Below, one piece after another: positions 48,863-57,901 of a stretch of 64,000 nucleotides of DNA. The notes under the pieces are model-generated. The model saw only the letters and a list, made by a program, of their open reading frames with translations, was not told where the DNA came from and made no database searches. The DNA is from Corynebacterium glucuronolyticum DSM 44120 (GTDB lineage: Bacteria > Actinomycetota > Actinomycetes > Mycobacteriales > Mycobacteriaceae), in assembly GCF_030440595.1 (NCBI RefSeq), contig NZ_CP047452.1:868001-932000 (forward strand). Direction: 5' to 3'. Each line of letters starts with the position of its first letter. Position 1 is the stretch's first letter. A program made the position numbers and the translations under genes.

Positions 48863-49957
48863 CTACAACCCGGCTTCCTGCGGGTCGAAGAGGACAAGGC
48901 AAGACCTGTCCGAGTCGAGCGGAATCCACGCGTGGCCTAGCAGGCCGAACACATATTTTGTGACCTCCATCAGGTGAAGGTCATCGGCGGTCTTCTTGGG
49001 CATGGAGGCAGCAGTGAAAGGAACGAGCCCCTTGTCGTAGCCAAAGCTCCGGAGTTTCCCAGCCGCCGATCGTGGCACATTCGGGTCCGCCCACGCCCAC
49101 GTCCACGTCCCTGCCGCCACCGTGGCGACGGGTAGACAGCGTGCCTGCCGATTGTGCGAAAAGGAAACGTGCGCGAAGTCAGGAGACAATAGTGGCGGGG
49201 TGTTCCCCATTGCCTGCATGAGACGCTGTTGGGCGTTGTCGCTGGGTTTTTTCGTCGTGGCGATCATCGCATCGAGGTTGTCGTCGCCCACGCCGACGAT
49301 ATGACCTGCGGGGTGGACGTGAACCTGCAGCTGCGTCGGGTTGCGGTGCAGGTAGGTTGCGAGTGCGCGGGTGGCATGAGCGGGGTTGTTCATGAGGTAT
49401 GTGCCGGCGGCGAGGATTGCGTCGCGGGCGGAGGAGGGGATGCCGTTTGCGAGGACCACGATGGCGTCGGTGTCTGTTTGGGCCTCGTCGGTTGTCCATT
49501 TGTCGAGGGCTTTGCCGAGGGGCTTCCATACGCCACGGGATTCGGGGGTGGCAACGCGTGGCACGATGACGATGGGGCCGGCGTCGAATAGCGCGCAGGC
49601 GGCGGTGAATAGTGCGTCGTTGACGGGTTGCAGCTCCGTCGTGGTGAGTTCCGGTATACCGAGGCCCCGCTCTGCTACCTGTGGGCAGATCCACTGCATA
49701 TCGTCGCCGCTGATGGTGGCGAGGGGAAGTGCGTCGTAGTCGGTGCTGCCATGATTGGTGGTGACGCGCAGGAGCCGTTCGTCGGGGCTGAGCTGGACCC
49801 CTACGACATGGTCGGCGGGGATTTTCCTCCCCGCGCGTGTGATGACCCCGTCTGCGATGACCTCATCGAGGCTGGTGGGTAGGGGTAATTGCTTGTCGAC
49901 GCTTACCTGTGCCACTGGTTCCGGTTTGTTGTCTTCGTTCGGTACAAAGGTGCTCAC
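48863..49957 (-). CDS. Conserved-looking protein of unknown function (DUF6882-like C-terminal half)
   Basis: 364 aa, no signal peptide or membrane helix. The C-terminal part (PNVPRSAAGKLRSFGYDKGLVPF, KKTADDLHLMEVTKYVFGLLGHAWIPLD) resembles DUF6882. The N-terminal half is beta-rich with RGVWKPLGKALDKW and DAIVVLANGIPSSARDAILAAGTYL in the middle. TACTAT (minus strand, 49965-49970) lies 7 bases before GTG 49957, which predicts a leaderless start; the frame remains open to TTG 49978. No function is suggested by the TetR gene next to it. Confidence 0.65.
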   Translation of the reverse strand: MSTFVPNEDNKPEPVAQVSVDKQLPLPTSLDEVIADGVITRAGRKIPADHVVGVQLSPDERLLRVTTNHGSTDYDALPLATISGDDMQWICPQVAERGLGIPELTTTELQPVNDALFTAACALFDAGPIVIVPRVATPESRGVWKPLGKALDKWTTDEAQTDTDAIVVLANGIPSSARDAILAAGTYLMNNPAHATRALATYLHRNPTQLQVHVHPAGHIVGVGDDNLDAMIATTKKPSDNAQQRLMQAMGNTPPLLSPDFAHVSFSHNRQARCLPVATVAAGTWTWAWADPNVPRSAAGKLRSFGYDKGLVPFTAASMPKKTADDLHLMEVTKYVFGLLGHAWIPLDSDRSCLVLFDPQEAGL

Positions 49958-49987
49958 CCGTTTAATAGTATCGAACAAGAACGAGTC

Positions 49988-50593
49988 TTAGGGGTGGGAA
50001 AGCCCGTACGTGGGATTTACACCATTGCGCAGAAGATCAAAGGTCCAGCGCACATTCTTGATAACGGCCCGTTTAGACAGGTTGGGATACTGGTACCCGG
50101 TGGCCTTGAGCCCTGCCTCGGCGGCGATGCTCAGGATGGTATAGCACTCGAATTCGGAGAGATCGGTAAGCGGGGTCAGCTGGTTGAGACCATCGGCCAG
50201 AACAGTAGACCAGACTTTGGTCGTCGTCCCGTAGTCGATAGTTTCCAGAATCTGCCCGAGGTGGTAGAGCGACAGGAGGGAACTAGGGGAGTTGAGATCC
50301 TCTTCCAGACCTTCGAGGACGATGGCCTCCACCGCGTTGATAATGGATTCCTCTTGCTTGATGTGCTCAATGAGCTTCTTCTTCAGCGCAGTGAGGTGGC
50401 TTTCCAGATACCACCGTAACGCTGAATCGCGTGACGGAAAGTAGTTATGGAATGTCCGTGGGGAAACGTCCGCAGCCGCCGTCACGCGTGCCACGGTGAG
50501 CTTATCAATGCCGTCGACAAGAGCAATCCTTACCGCACATTCGGCGATAAGCTCTTTGGTAGCCGCCTTCTTCGTCTCTCTCAAACCGTTCAT
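49988..50593 (-). CDS. TetR-family transcriptional regulator
   Basis: 201 aa. N-terminal helix-turn-helix (residues ~10-55): ATKELIAECAVRIALVDGIDKLTVARVTAAADVSPRTFHNYF, the typical TetR recognition helix. The ligand-binding part is helical and not specific. TAGCTT six bases before the ATG suggests a leaderless message. Its targets may include prfC's neighbour or its own gene; not determined. Confidence 0.87.
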   Translation of the reverse strand: MNGLRETKKAATKELIAECAVRIALVDGIDKLTVARVTAAADVSPRTFHNYFPSRDSALRWYLESHLTALKKKLIEHIKQEESIINAVEAIVLEGLEEDLNSPSSLLSLYHLGQILETIDYGTTTKVWSTVLADGLNQLTPLTDLSEFECYTILSIAAEAGLKATGYQYPNLSKRAVIKNVRWTFDLLRNGVNPTYGLSHP

Positions 50594-50691
50594 AGCAATA
50601 AGCTAGTCTAGCCTTGAAAAATGAATTCGTAAACCAGGGACCATTGCCCGAGGTGGCGGGGTTAATTATAGAAGCAGCCTGTTTCAGTACT

Positions 50692-52329
50692 CTAATCCGC
50701 TACCAATGTTTCCAGTTCAAACTCAGGGTGCTCCTTTTCAATAAATTGGAGCCTCCACTTATCGCCGAACAAAGCTATGAGCTCCCCGTCCGTGCGAGTG
50801 AAGATCTCTACACCGCGCTGTTTACGTAGCTCCTCTGCCGTTTCCGGCGTGGTCTTACGAGCGACGGAATACGGGACCGGCTCGGTGACGGTCTCCACGT
50901 TGTATTCATTTTCCATGCGCGCCTGCATGACCTCGAACTGCATGGGCCCGACGGCGGCCATCACTGGGTTGGCATCGCCACGGGCATCGTTTTTGAGAAT
51001 CTGCACGACCCCTTCGGAATCGAGCTGCTCCAAGCCCTTGCGGAACTGCTTGTACTTGCCAAGGGACTTGGCTCGGAGCGTGCAGAAATGCTCTGGAGCG
51101 AACTGGGGCATAGGCGGGAATTGGACCTTTTTACCCGCGTAAATTGTGTCGCCCGGGGCAAGCGAACCCGCGTTGACCAGACCGACGATATCGCCGGGGA
51201 AGGCGGATTCCACCGTCTCACGGGAACGGCCGAACACCGTCAATGCGTACTTGGTGGAAAAGCTCCGGCCGGACTGTGCGTGGGTGACCTGCATGCCACG
51301 TTCGAATTCGCCGGATACAACGCGCATGAACGCAAGAGTGTCGCGGTGTTTCTTATCCATGCCCGCCTGCACCTTGAATACGACGCCTGAGAAGGCATCG
51401 TCCACCTCGCGGGTCTCGTCCATCGCCGTCGTTGATTCCTCGATTGCTTGCGGATCGGAATCGCGGGGGTGGGGGCGCGGTGCCAATGAGCACAGAGCGT
51501 CAAGGATCTGGTGGACACCAAAGTTCAGCATCGCCGAGGCGAAGATCATTGGAGACGTGGTGCAGTCAAGGAATAGCTCTTCGTCGTGGATAGCACCGTC
51601 CATGGCCAAAAGCTCTGCTTCCTCGACGGCACGCGACCAGTCCACTGGTTCCTTCTCGGCCGCCTCGTTGGGGGAGTAGTGCTCCTCGGGAGCGATCGTT
51701 GAACCACCAGCTGTGCGCAGAAAGTGAATGTATTCCTCGGGTTCGCCGTCGAGAGACAGGCGCGCCAATCCCTTGAAGTCGCCGGCCTCGCCAACGGGCC
51801 AAAACAGCGGCGTCGGTTGGAGCCCGATTTCCTCGACAATTTCGTCGACAAGCTCGAGCGGCTGCTTGCCTGGGCGGTCCCACTTGTTGACGACAGTAAT
51901 AATCGGCAAACCGCGGGCCTTACACACGCGGAAGAGCTTGAGTGTCTGGGGCTCGAGTCCCTTCGCGCCGTCGATGAGCATAACTGCAGCATCAACCGCA
52001 GTTAGAACACGGTAAGTGTCCTCGGAGAAATCTGCGTGGCCCGGTGTGTCCACGAGATTAATCATGTAGGGCTCGCCCTCGTACCCCTCCGGCTTGTACT
52101 CAAACTGCAGGGCGGAGGAGGCGATGGAGATACCACGATCTTTCTCCATCTCCATCCAGTCGCTCACCGTCGCCTTGCGGCCGGCCTTGCCGTGGACGGC
52201 ACCGGCCTCGGCGATGACGTGGGCGTGGAGCGCGAGAGCCTCGGTAAGCGTGGACTTACCAGCGTCAGGGTGCGCAATGACGGCGAACGTGCGGCGACGG
52301 GATGCCTCGGACAGGATGGATTGATTCAT
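50692..52329 (-). CDS. prfC: Peptide chain release factor 3
   Basis: GTPase that recycles RF1/RF2 after termination. G motifs: FAVIAHPDAGKSTLTEAL (G1), DRGISIASSAL (G2), LVDTPGHADF (G3), VVNKWDRPG (G4, here NKWD). Domain II has VFKVQAGMDKKHRDTLAFMRV. 545 aa from ATG 52329; the frame is open to a GTG at 52350. Confidence 0.95.
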   Translation of the reverse strand: MNQSILSEASRRRTFAVIAHPDAGKSTLTEALALHAHVIAEAGAVHGKAGRKATVSDWMEMEKDRGISIASSALQFEYKPEGYEGEPYMINLVDTPGHADFSEDTYRVLTAVDAAVMLIDGAKGLEPQTLKLFRVCKARGLPIITVVNKWDRPGKQPLELVDEIVEEIGLQPTPLFWPVGEAGDFKGLARLSLDGEPEEYIHFLRTAGGSTIAPEEHYSPNEAAEKEPVDWSRAVEEAELLAMDGAIHDEELFLDCTTSPMIFASAMLNFGVHQILDALCSLAPRPHPRDSDPQAIEESTTAMDETREVDDAFSGVVFKVQAGMDKKHRDTLAFMRVVSGEFERGMQVTHAQSGRSFSTKYALTVFGRSRETVESAFPGDIVGLVNAGSLAPGDTIYAGKKVQFPPMPQFAPEHFCTLRAKSLGKYKQFRKGLEQLDSEGVVQILKNDARGDANPVMAAVGPMQFEVMQARMENEYNVETVTEPVPYSVARKTTPETAEELRKQRGVEIFTRTDGELIALFGDKWRLQFIEKEHPEFELETLVAD

Positions 52330-52449
52330 GGGACATAAGGCTACCCGCATCGCAGCCTGCGGACAGAATCACCTCTGAGACGTAGATGATCATCGGAATG
52401 GGTGGTGTGAAAGCGGGGTTAACCAAAGGTAAATTCATGTACTTTGCTG

Positions 52450-52467
52450 TGTGATCGTGCTTACAAT
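52450..52467 (+). promoter_or_regulatory. GlxR-like site overlapping the -10 of the dicarboxylate carrier gene
   Basis: TGTGA-TCGTGC-TTACA (52450-52465) fits the CRP-type GlxR consensus TGTGAN6TCACA with one mismatch. TACAAT (52462-52467) is a good -10 that overlaps it, so bound GlxR would block transcription. Confidence 0.5.
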
Positions 52468-52497
52468 TAACGAACACGAAGAATAGGAAGGAATGCG

Positions 52498-53964
52498 ATG
52501 ACACAGGTATCGCAAGCGGATTCGCACAAGGTGGATATCGAGGACTACGTCTCCGACTCACCGCAGATTCCGAAGGAAAAAGAGGCACCGAAGGATCGAA
52601 CCCATTGGCTGTACATCGGCGTTATCGTGGCTGTCGTCGGAGGCATCGCTCTGGGCCTCATTGCCCCTGATATTGCGACTGGCTTCAAGCCACTCGGAAC
52701 GCTGTTTATCAAGCTCATCACAATGATCATTCCGCCGATCATCTTCTGCACCATCGTGCTGGGGATCGGTTCGGTGCGTGCAGCAGCTAGTGTCGGCAAA
52801 GCCGGTGGCCTTGCCCTCATCTACTTCATCACAATGTCCACTTTCGCTCTCGCAGTTGGGCTTGTTGTGGGCAATATCATCGAGCCCGGGTCCGGAATGA
52901 AGATCGAGCCGAGTGAGGAAGCAATCAGAGCTGCTGAAGAAAAGGCAGCATCCGGGGAGTCTAGCAGTGGGCTGTGGGGAATGATCTCCGATATTATCCC
53001 CGACACGATGTTCTCGGCATTCACTTCTGGGTCCGTGCTGCAGGTGCTGTTCATCGCGCTTATGTTCGGGTTCGCCGTGCAGTCGATGGGGCAGGCTGGA
53101 CAACCCATTTTGAACTTCGTCGGGCATCTGCAGAAAGTTGTGTTCAAGCTCTTGACCATGATCCTGTGGCTCGCTCCCGTCGGCGCGTTCGGTGCTATGG
53201 CCGGTGTTGTCGGCTCGACTGGCCTCAAAGCCGTGGGCCAGCTCGCGATCTTGATGTTTGCCTTCTACCTCACGTGTTTCCTGTTCATCTTCGGCGTGCT
53301 CGGCACAGTGTTGTATGCCTTCACGCGACAGAACATTTTCCGGCTGGCAAAGTACCTTGCCCGCGAGTACCTACTCATCGTGGCGACAGCATCGTCTGAG
53401 TCTGCGCTTCCGAATCTCATGCGCAAGATGGAGCACGCCGGAGTTGATCGAGCCACCGTCGGCATCGTTGTACCTACTGGTTATTCCTTCAACCTCGACG
53501 GCACAGCCATCTACCTCACGATGAGTGCTATCTTCATTGCCGATGCTATGCACACTCCCATGGCTCTCGGAGATCAGATTGGTTTGTTGGTTTTTATGAT
53601 CATCGCTTCTAAGGGCGCCGCTGGTGTGGCAGGCGCCGGCATCGCTGTCCTTTCAGCAGGACTTCAGTCGCACTCTCCGCAGCTCTTGTCCGGTGTTCCT
53701 GTGCTACTTGGCATCGACAAGTTCATGGGTGAGGCTCGAGCTCTGACCAACTTCTCCGGTAACGCGGTTGCCACCATTCTCGTTGGCAAGTGGACTGGAA
53801 CCGTCGATATGGATCGCGTCCACGACGTACTGACCGGCAAGATTCCGTACAAGGCAACGGATGAGGATTCGCAGGTAGACATGCGCCGCCCCGATGTGGA
53901 GAACCCCGCAACGCACACGCTGGCACCTACTCCTCAGGTCAACCTCAAACACTACGAGAAGTAA
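52498..53964 (+). CDS. dctA: Dicarboxylate/amino acid:cation symporter (SDF/DctA type)
   Basis: Secondary carrier for C4-dicarboxylates or glutamate. 488 aa with eight helices and two re-entrant loops. Hairpin motifs: SSESALPNLMRKME (HP1, serine-rich) and the GYSFNLDGTAIYLTMSAIFIADA segment; then SKGAAGVAGAGIAVLSAGL in HP2. C. glutamicum DctA imports malate, succinate and fumarate and is expressed under GlxR-linked control, which the upstream site supports. AGGAAGG lies before ATG 52498. Confidence 0.9.
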   Translation: MTQVSQADSHKVDIEDYVSDSPQIPKEKEAPKDRTHWLYIGVIVAVVGGIALGLIAPDIATGFKPLGTLFIKLITMIIPPIIFCTIVLGIGSVRAAASVGKAGGLALIYFITMSTFALAVGLVVGNIIEPGSGMKIEPSEEAIRAAEEKAASGESSSGLWGMISDIIPDTMFSAFTSGSVLQVLFIALMFGFAVQSMGQAGQPILNFVGHLQKVVFKLLTMILWLAPVGAFGAMAGVVGSTGLKAVGQLAILMFAFYLTCFLFIFGVLGTVLYAFTRQNIFRLAKYLAREYLLIVATASSESALPNLMRKMEHAGVDRATVGIVVPTGYSFNLDGTAIYLTMSAIFIADAMHTPMALGDQIGLLVFMIIASKGAAGVAGAGIAVLSAGLQSHSPQLLSGVPVLLGIDKFMGEARALTNFSGNAVATILVGKWTGTVDMDRVHDVLTGKIPYKATDEDSQVDMRRPDVENPATHTLAPTPQVNLKHYEK

Positions 53965-53994
53965 TCTGTAGCCTCTAACACGTTATAGACACTG

Positions 53995-54034
53995 CGGGCC
54001 GGGGACACTCACTGTGGTCCCCGGCCCGTTTATT
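53995..54034 (+). terminator. Terminator of dctA
   Basis: CGGGCCGGGGAC (53995-54006), 10-base loop, GTCCCCGGCCCG (54017-54028), TTTATT. Confidence 0.9.
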
Positions 54035-54084
54035 CGCTTAAACCCTTTTTGTGCCTCTGCGGCACATTTCGCTACATAAACCCA

Positions 54085-54117
54085 AAAACCGGGCACCGTG
54101 TGGGTGCCCGGTTTTGC
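54085..54117. terminator. Terminator of rplY (minus strand), also usable on plus
   Basis: AACCGGGCACC (54087-54097) and GGTGCCCGGTT (54103-54113) pair perfectly. T4-5 follows on both strands (TTTTTGGG on minus). Confidence 0.88.
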
Positions 54118-54132
54118 GAAAAGAGAGAAGAA

Positions 54133-54774
54133 TTACTCTTCGCCCTCGGCAGGAGCCTCGGCAGCAGCTTCGCCCTCGGCAACAGCTTCGCCCTCGGCAG
54201 CAGCCTCTTCCTCTTCCGGCTCCTCTTCCTGCGGCTCAACGATATTGATGATGAGGAGGTCGTCCTCGTCAACAAGCGTAGCGCCATCCTCGAGCACGAT
54301 GTCGGCGGCGGTGATCTGGGAACCGATCTCCAGGCCCTCGACGGAAACAGTGAGCTCATCCGGAATGGACAGCACGTCGGACTCGATACGGAGGGTATCG
54401 ACCTCCTGGAATACGAGTGCGCCAGGTGCAGGCTCGCCCTCGTAGACAACCGGAACCTCGACCTCAACCTTCTCGCCACGCTTAATGGCGAGGAGGTCAA
54501 CGTGGTCGATCTCGAGGGAGAGAACGTTCTGGTCGATGTGCTTGATCAGGGTGAGGTGCTTCTCGCCCTCGATGTCAACATCGACGACGGCGTTGGTGCC
54601 GTGGTTGCGGACGATAGAGGTGAGGTCAAGACGGTCGGTAGTGAAGTGTACCGGCTCGGTGTCCTTGGAGTAGATCACGCCGGGGACGAGGCCTGCGCGA
54701 CGTGCGCGGCGGGCGGCACCCTTACCAAATTCGTTGCGGGGATTGGCGGAAAGATCCAGGGCCTTGTTTGCCAT
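54133..54774 (-). CDS. rplY: 50S ribosomal protein L25, long CTC type
   Basis: 5S rRNA-binding protein. N-terminal L25 domain (residues ~5-95: RNEFGKGAARRARRAGLVPGVIYS) and a C-terminal beta domain (DVLSIPDELTVSVEGLEIGSQITAADI). The last 35 residues are a Glu/Ala/Gly-rich tail with repeats of the AEGEA type, a common but variable end. 213 aa. AAGGAG lies 8 bases before ATG 54774. Confidence 0.94.
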   Translation of the reverse strand: MANKALDLSANPRNEFGKGAARRARRAGLVPGVIYSKDTEPVHFTTDRLDLTSIVRNHGTNAVVDVDIEGEKHLTLIKHIDQNVLSLEIDHVDLLAIKRGEKVEVEVPVVYEGEPAPGALVFQEVDTLRIESDVLSIPDELTVSVEGLEIGSQITAADIVLEDGATLVDEDDLLIINIVEPQEEEPEEEEAAAEGEAVAEGEAAAEAPAEGEE

Positions 54775-54824
54775 GAAAAAGTCTCCTTAAAAGTCGTAGA
54801 TGTGTACCATCTCCGCGAGGAATG

Positions 54825-54863
54825 AAAAAACCTGCGAAGACATTCTCGTCGAGTCTTCGCAGG
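54825..54863 (-). terminator. Terminator of the desaturase-like gene
   Basis: On the minus strand CCTGCGAAGAC, loop TCGACGAGA..., GTCTTCGCAGG, then TTTTTT. It separates the flavoprotein gene from rplY. Confidence 0.92.
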
Positions 54864-54938
54864 TTACATACTCTGCTCATCGCGTCGATAACGGCTGTAC
54901 AATGCAGCCCTCGCCGAGACGAGCGAAATTCTACCACA

Positions 54939-56588
54939 CTACCAGCGGCGGACAAACTCCCTGACGCGGTTGACGCCGTTGACCACTTTGTCGGAGATTC
55001 GATCCTGGATGGAATCTCCGAGCAGATGTTCAGACAGGTGCCACCCGGACAAGCCGTTCAAACCGCCGCCCGGCCACGTCGCCGCACCAATCATGTACAG
55101 GTTCTTCACCGGAGTCTTGTACGTCGAGCCACCAAGCCACGGGCGGAACAGGAACATCTGGCGGATGTGGTGGGAACCACCGACCGAGTCGCCACGCACG
55201 AGGTTCGGGTTGTGGCGCTGTAGATCGAGGGGGGAGCGTACGTCGCGGGCGATGATGTGGTCTTTCAACCCCGGTGCGTACTCTTCCAGCTTGTCGACGA
55301 CGCGGTCGGCGTAGGCCTCCTTCATCTCGTCCCACGTGCCTGGGGTGATTTCTCCCTTGGCATCGCTGGTCGGCTCGAACGGAAGGCAGCGAACCTGGAC
55401 CCACAGGACATGTGTGCCCTCGGGTGCGCGCGTCGGATCGGTTGCTGTCGGTTGACCGACGATGAGCGTGGGGCTGTCCGGAAGGATGCCCTGGATTGCC
55501 TGCGTGTACGTGCGTGACATGTCATCCACGTACGGGCCGATGTGGACATATTGGAAGTCCTGGATCTCCTCACCGGCAGCCCACGGTGCGGGCGCGTCGA
55601 GTGCAAGGTGAACCATCATCGTCGCGGGTCCGTACTGGTAGCGGGCGGCCTTTGAGCGCACGTTGTGATCGATTGCGCTGGACTTGCCTAGCAGCTCGTT
55701 GTAAAGGGCATTGGGGCCAGTGCCGGCGATGACCGCTTCGCGAGCCTCAATGATGTCGCCATTAGCAAGCTTGACACCCGTTGCCTTTTGGCCGTCGGTG
55801 AGCACTTCTACGACCTCGGCATCAGTGGTGACCACGCCACCGAACTCCTTGATGAGTGCAACCATGGCCTTGATGAGGTTCTGGGCGCCGCCCTTAGCCA
55901 GCGTCATGCCGTTTTCCATGTCCGCGAAGGTTTCCATGAAGGGGAACATGGCACCGGCGGATACCTCCGGACCGTAGTCCATGTGGAGGCCCCACGTGGA
56001 GATGAGAGCCTTCATCTCTTGCGAATGGAAGTACTGGTCACCGAGCTCGCGGGTGGAACTCAGGACGATCTGGGCGACTTCCATGAACTTATTGAAGCCT
56101 ACCTTCGTCACTCCCGAAGTCAGAAGACTTACAGTTTCCGCCGTGGGCATCGGCGAGCTGTAGAGAGGGAACATGGCCTTATTGAAGATCTTGTACTCGC
56201 TGTACAACTCATCAAATCCACGAAGATCTTCCGGGGAATGCTCGCGCAGACCCGAGCGGGTCCTCTCGATGTCGCCGTAGACCTTAATTGCCTTCCCGTC
56301 GGGGAACACGTTGCAATACGGCTTGGTGGTGTGAGCAGCTTCGAAGCCCAGCTTCCGGAGCTCATCTTTCCACTTCTCGTAGCCGGGGTTAGCAAGAAAC
56401 AGGTTCAGGTTCGTGGCGTACAGGTCCGCCTCGATGCCTTCGCCGAGGATCTCCGTGGACTGTAGCGCGCCGCCGACCTGATCGTTGCGCTCCAGCACTT
56501 GCACATCCCGGCCGGACTCCGCGAGGTTGGCCGCTGCCACCAGGGCGTTGATGCCACCACCGATAATTACAAAATCACGTGTTGTCAT
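54939..56588 (-). CDS. FAD-dependent oxidoreductase, phytoene desaturase / PYROXD2-like
   Basis: 549-aa flavoprotein. N-terminal Rossmann dinucleotide motif FVIIGGGINALVAAANLAESG followed by VLERNDQVGGAL; C-terminal FAD motif NLYMIGAATWPGGGLNGLSGWHLSEHLL. The layout is like CrtI, but there are no carotenoid genes nearby, and the sequence is closer in feel to the PYROXD2-like branch, whose substrates are unknown. Single gene with its own terminator. Confidence 0.85.
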   Translation of the reverse strand: MTTRDFVIIGGGINALVAAANLAESGRDVQVLERNDQVGGALQSTEILGEGIEADLYATNLNLFLANPGYEKWKDELRKLGFEAAHTTKPYCNVFPDGKAIKVYGDIERTRSGLREHSPEDLRGFDELYSEYKIFNKAMFPLYSSPMPTAETVSLLTSGVTKVGFNKFMEVAQIVLSSTRELGDQYFHSQEMKALISTWGLHMDYGPEVSAGAMFPFMETFADMENGMTLAKGGAQNLIKAMVALIKEFGGVVTTDAEVVEVLTDGQKATGVKLANGDIIEAREAVIAGTGPNALYNELLGKSSAIDHNVRSKAARYQYGPATMMVHLALDAPAPWAAGEEIQDFQYVHIGPYVDDMSRTYTQAIQGILPDSPTLIVGQPTATDPTRAPEGTHVLWVQVRCLPFEPTSDAKGEITPGTWDEMKEAYADRVVDKLEEYAPGLKDHIIARDVRSPLDLQRHNPNLVRGDSVGGSHHIRQMFLFRPWLGGSTYKTPVKNLYMIGAATWPGGGLNGLSGWHLSEHLLGDSIQDRISDKVVNGVNRVREFVRRW

Positions 56589-56844
56589 AGCACCAGACTA
56601 CCAATGATTTTCTCCCAGCATCGGGGCTCTCAAAAAGCAACATACAGCTAAACCAGAACAAAGAACGGAATTCGCTAGTTGAAGGAAACCGCTAGTTGAA
56701 AGCGCCCGTTATCCACAGGTTTCAGAAATCTGTTTCAGAAACCTGTTTCGGAAACCTGTTTCAGAAACCTGATTCGGAAACCTGTTTCGGAAACGTCATT
56801 GTGGTGGTGGCAGGGGAGAAGAAAACCTTAGTGGTTGCCCGGTG
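56589..56844. other. Intergenic region holding a palindromic repeat array
   Basis: No gene is supported. It contains six copies of a 13-bp palindromic unit (56720-56797), described separately. Confidence 0.6.
56720..56797. repeat. 13-bp palindromic tandem repeat, 6 copies
   Basis: Six head-to-tail units of TTTCRGAAACCTG, with small changes in units 1, 5 and 6. Each unit holds the palindrome TTTCNGAAA, so the array can form several alternative hairpins. It lies about 100 bases 3' of the prs stop codon (minus strand) and 130 bases 5' of the flavoprotein gene. Confidence 0.92.
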
Positions 56845-56881
56845 GAAAAAGAAAGGGCCTTGCGGGAAACCCGCAAAGCCC
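56845..56881 (-). terminator. Terminator of the glmU-prs operon
   Basis: On the minus strand GGGCTTTGCGGG, loop TTT, CCCGCAAGGCCC, then TTTCTTTTTC. Confidence 0.85.
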
Positions 56882-56897
56882 TACAGGCAAGCCTAGG

Positions 56898-57878
56898 TTA
56901 GGCCTGGCCTTCAAACAGCGTGGTGACGGAGCCATTTTCGAAGATCTCGTGGATGGTCCGTGCCAACAACGGGGCGATCGGGAGAACCGTCAGGTTGTCC
57001 CACCCCTCCGTGTTTTGCGGCAGGGTATCCGTTGTGATGATCTCGCGGGCGCCACACGCGTTGAGGCGCTCGCGGGCGGGGCCGGAGAACACACCGTGGG
57101 TGCACGCAATGATGACATCCTTGGCACCGGCTTCCTTGAGCACACCAACAGCGCCGGCAATGGTGCCACCGGTGTCAATCATGTCGTCGAGAAGCACACA
57201 AGTGTGACCTGCAACGTCACCAACAACGCGGTTAGCAACGACCTGGTTAGCGACATCGACTGAGCGGGTCTTGTGAACGAAAGCGAGGGGGAGATCGCCG
57301 AGGGTGTTAGCCCACTTTTCGGCGGTCTTCACACGGCCAGCATCAGGGGACACGACGATGGTGTCGGCCATGTCATAGTTCTTCTTGATGTAATCCGTGA
57401 GGATCGGCATGGCGTGCATGTGATCCACAGGGCCGTCGAAGAAGCCCTGAATCTGGTCGGTGTGGAGGTCGACCGCGACGATGCGATCGGCGCCTGCAAC
57501 CTTGAGGAGGTCAGCGATGAGGCGGGCAGAAATGGGTTCGCGGCCGCGGTGCTTCTTGTCCTGGCGGGCGTAGGGGTAGAACGGAACGATCGCGGTGATG
57601 CGCTTCGCAGAACCTCGCTTGAGGGCATCGATCATGATGAGCTGCTCCATGACATTCTTGTTCATGGGCTGCGTGTGCGACTGGATCACGAACGCGTCAG
57701 AGCCGCGGACGGATTCTTCGAAGCGGATGAAGATTTCGCCGTTGGCGAAGTCGCGGGCGGTCGTTGGCGTGAGCTCAATCCCGAGCTCCTTGGCTACTGC
57801 CTCGCCGAGTGCGGGGTTGCCGCGGCCCGAAAAGAGCATGAGGGCCTTTTTGTTTTCTCTCCAGCTGGAACCGGACAT
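56898..57878 (-). CDS. prs: Ribose-phosphate pyrophosphokinase (PRPP synthetase)
   Basis: Makes PRPP for purine, pyrimidine, NAD, His and Trp synthesis and, in corynebacteria, for decaprenyl-phosphoryl arabinose. Class I signatures: FANGEIFIRFEESVRG, YPYARQDKKHRGREPISARL, VDLHTDQIQGFFDGPVDH, VVSPDAGRVKTAEKWA and the PRPP loop VLLDDMIDTGGTI. 326 aa from ATG 57878. It lies 23 bases after glmU, in the usual glmU-prs pair. Confidence 0.95.
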   Translation of the reverse strand: MSGSSWRENKKALMLFSGRGNPALGEAVAKELGIELTPTTARDFANGEIFIRFEESVRGSDAFVIQSHTQPMNKNVMEQLIMIDALKRGSAKRITAIVPFYPYARQDKKHRGREPISARLIADLLKVAGADRIVAVDLHTDQIQGFFDGPVDHMHAMPILTDYIKKNYDMADTIVVSPDAGRVKTAEKWANTLGDLPLAFVHKTRSVDVANQVVANRVVGDVAGHTCVLLDDMIDTGGTIAGAVGVLKEAGAKDVIIACTHGVFSGPARERLNACGAREIITTDTLPQNTEGWDNLTVLPIAPLLARTIHEIFENGSVTTLFEGQA

Positions 57879-57901
57879 GGTTGTGGGGGTTGCCTTCCTC
57901 G

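Noticed and set aside
56884..56900. DtxR-like palindrome (AGCCTAGGTTAGGC) near the prs stop codon
   Set aside because: It lies at the 3' end of a gene, not in a promoter, and only half of the TTAGGTTAGGCTAACCTAA consensus fits.
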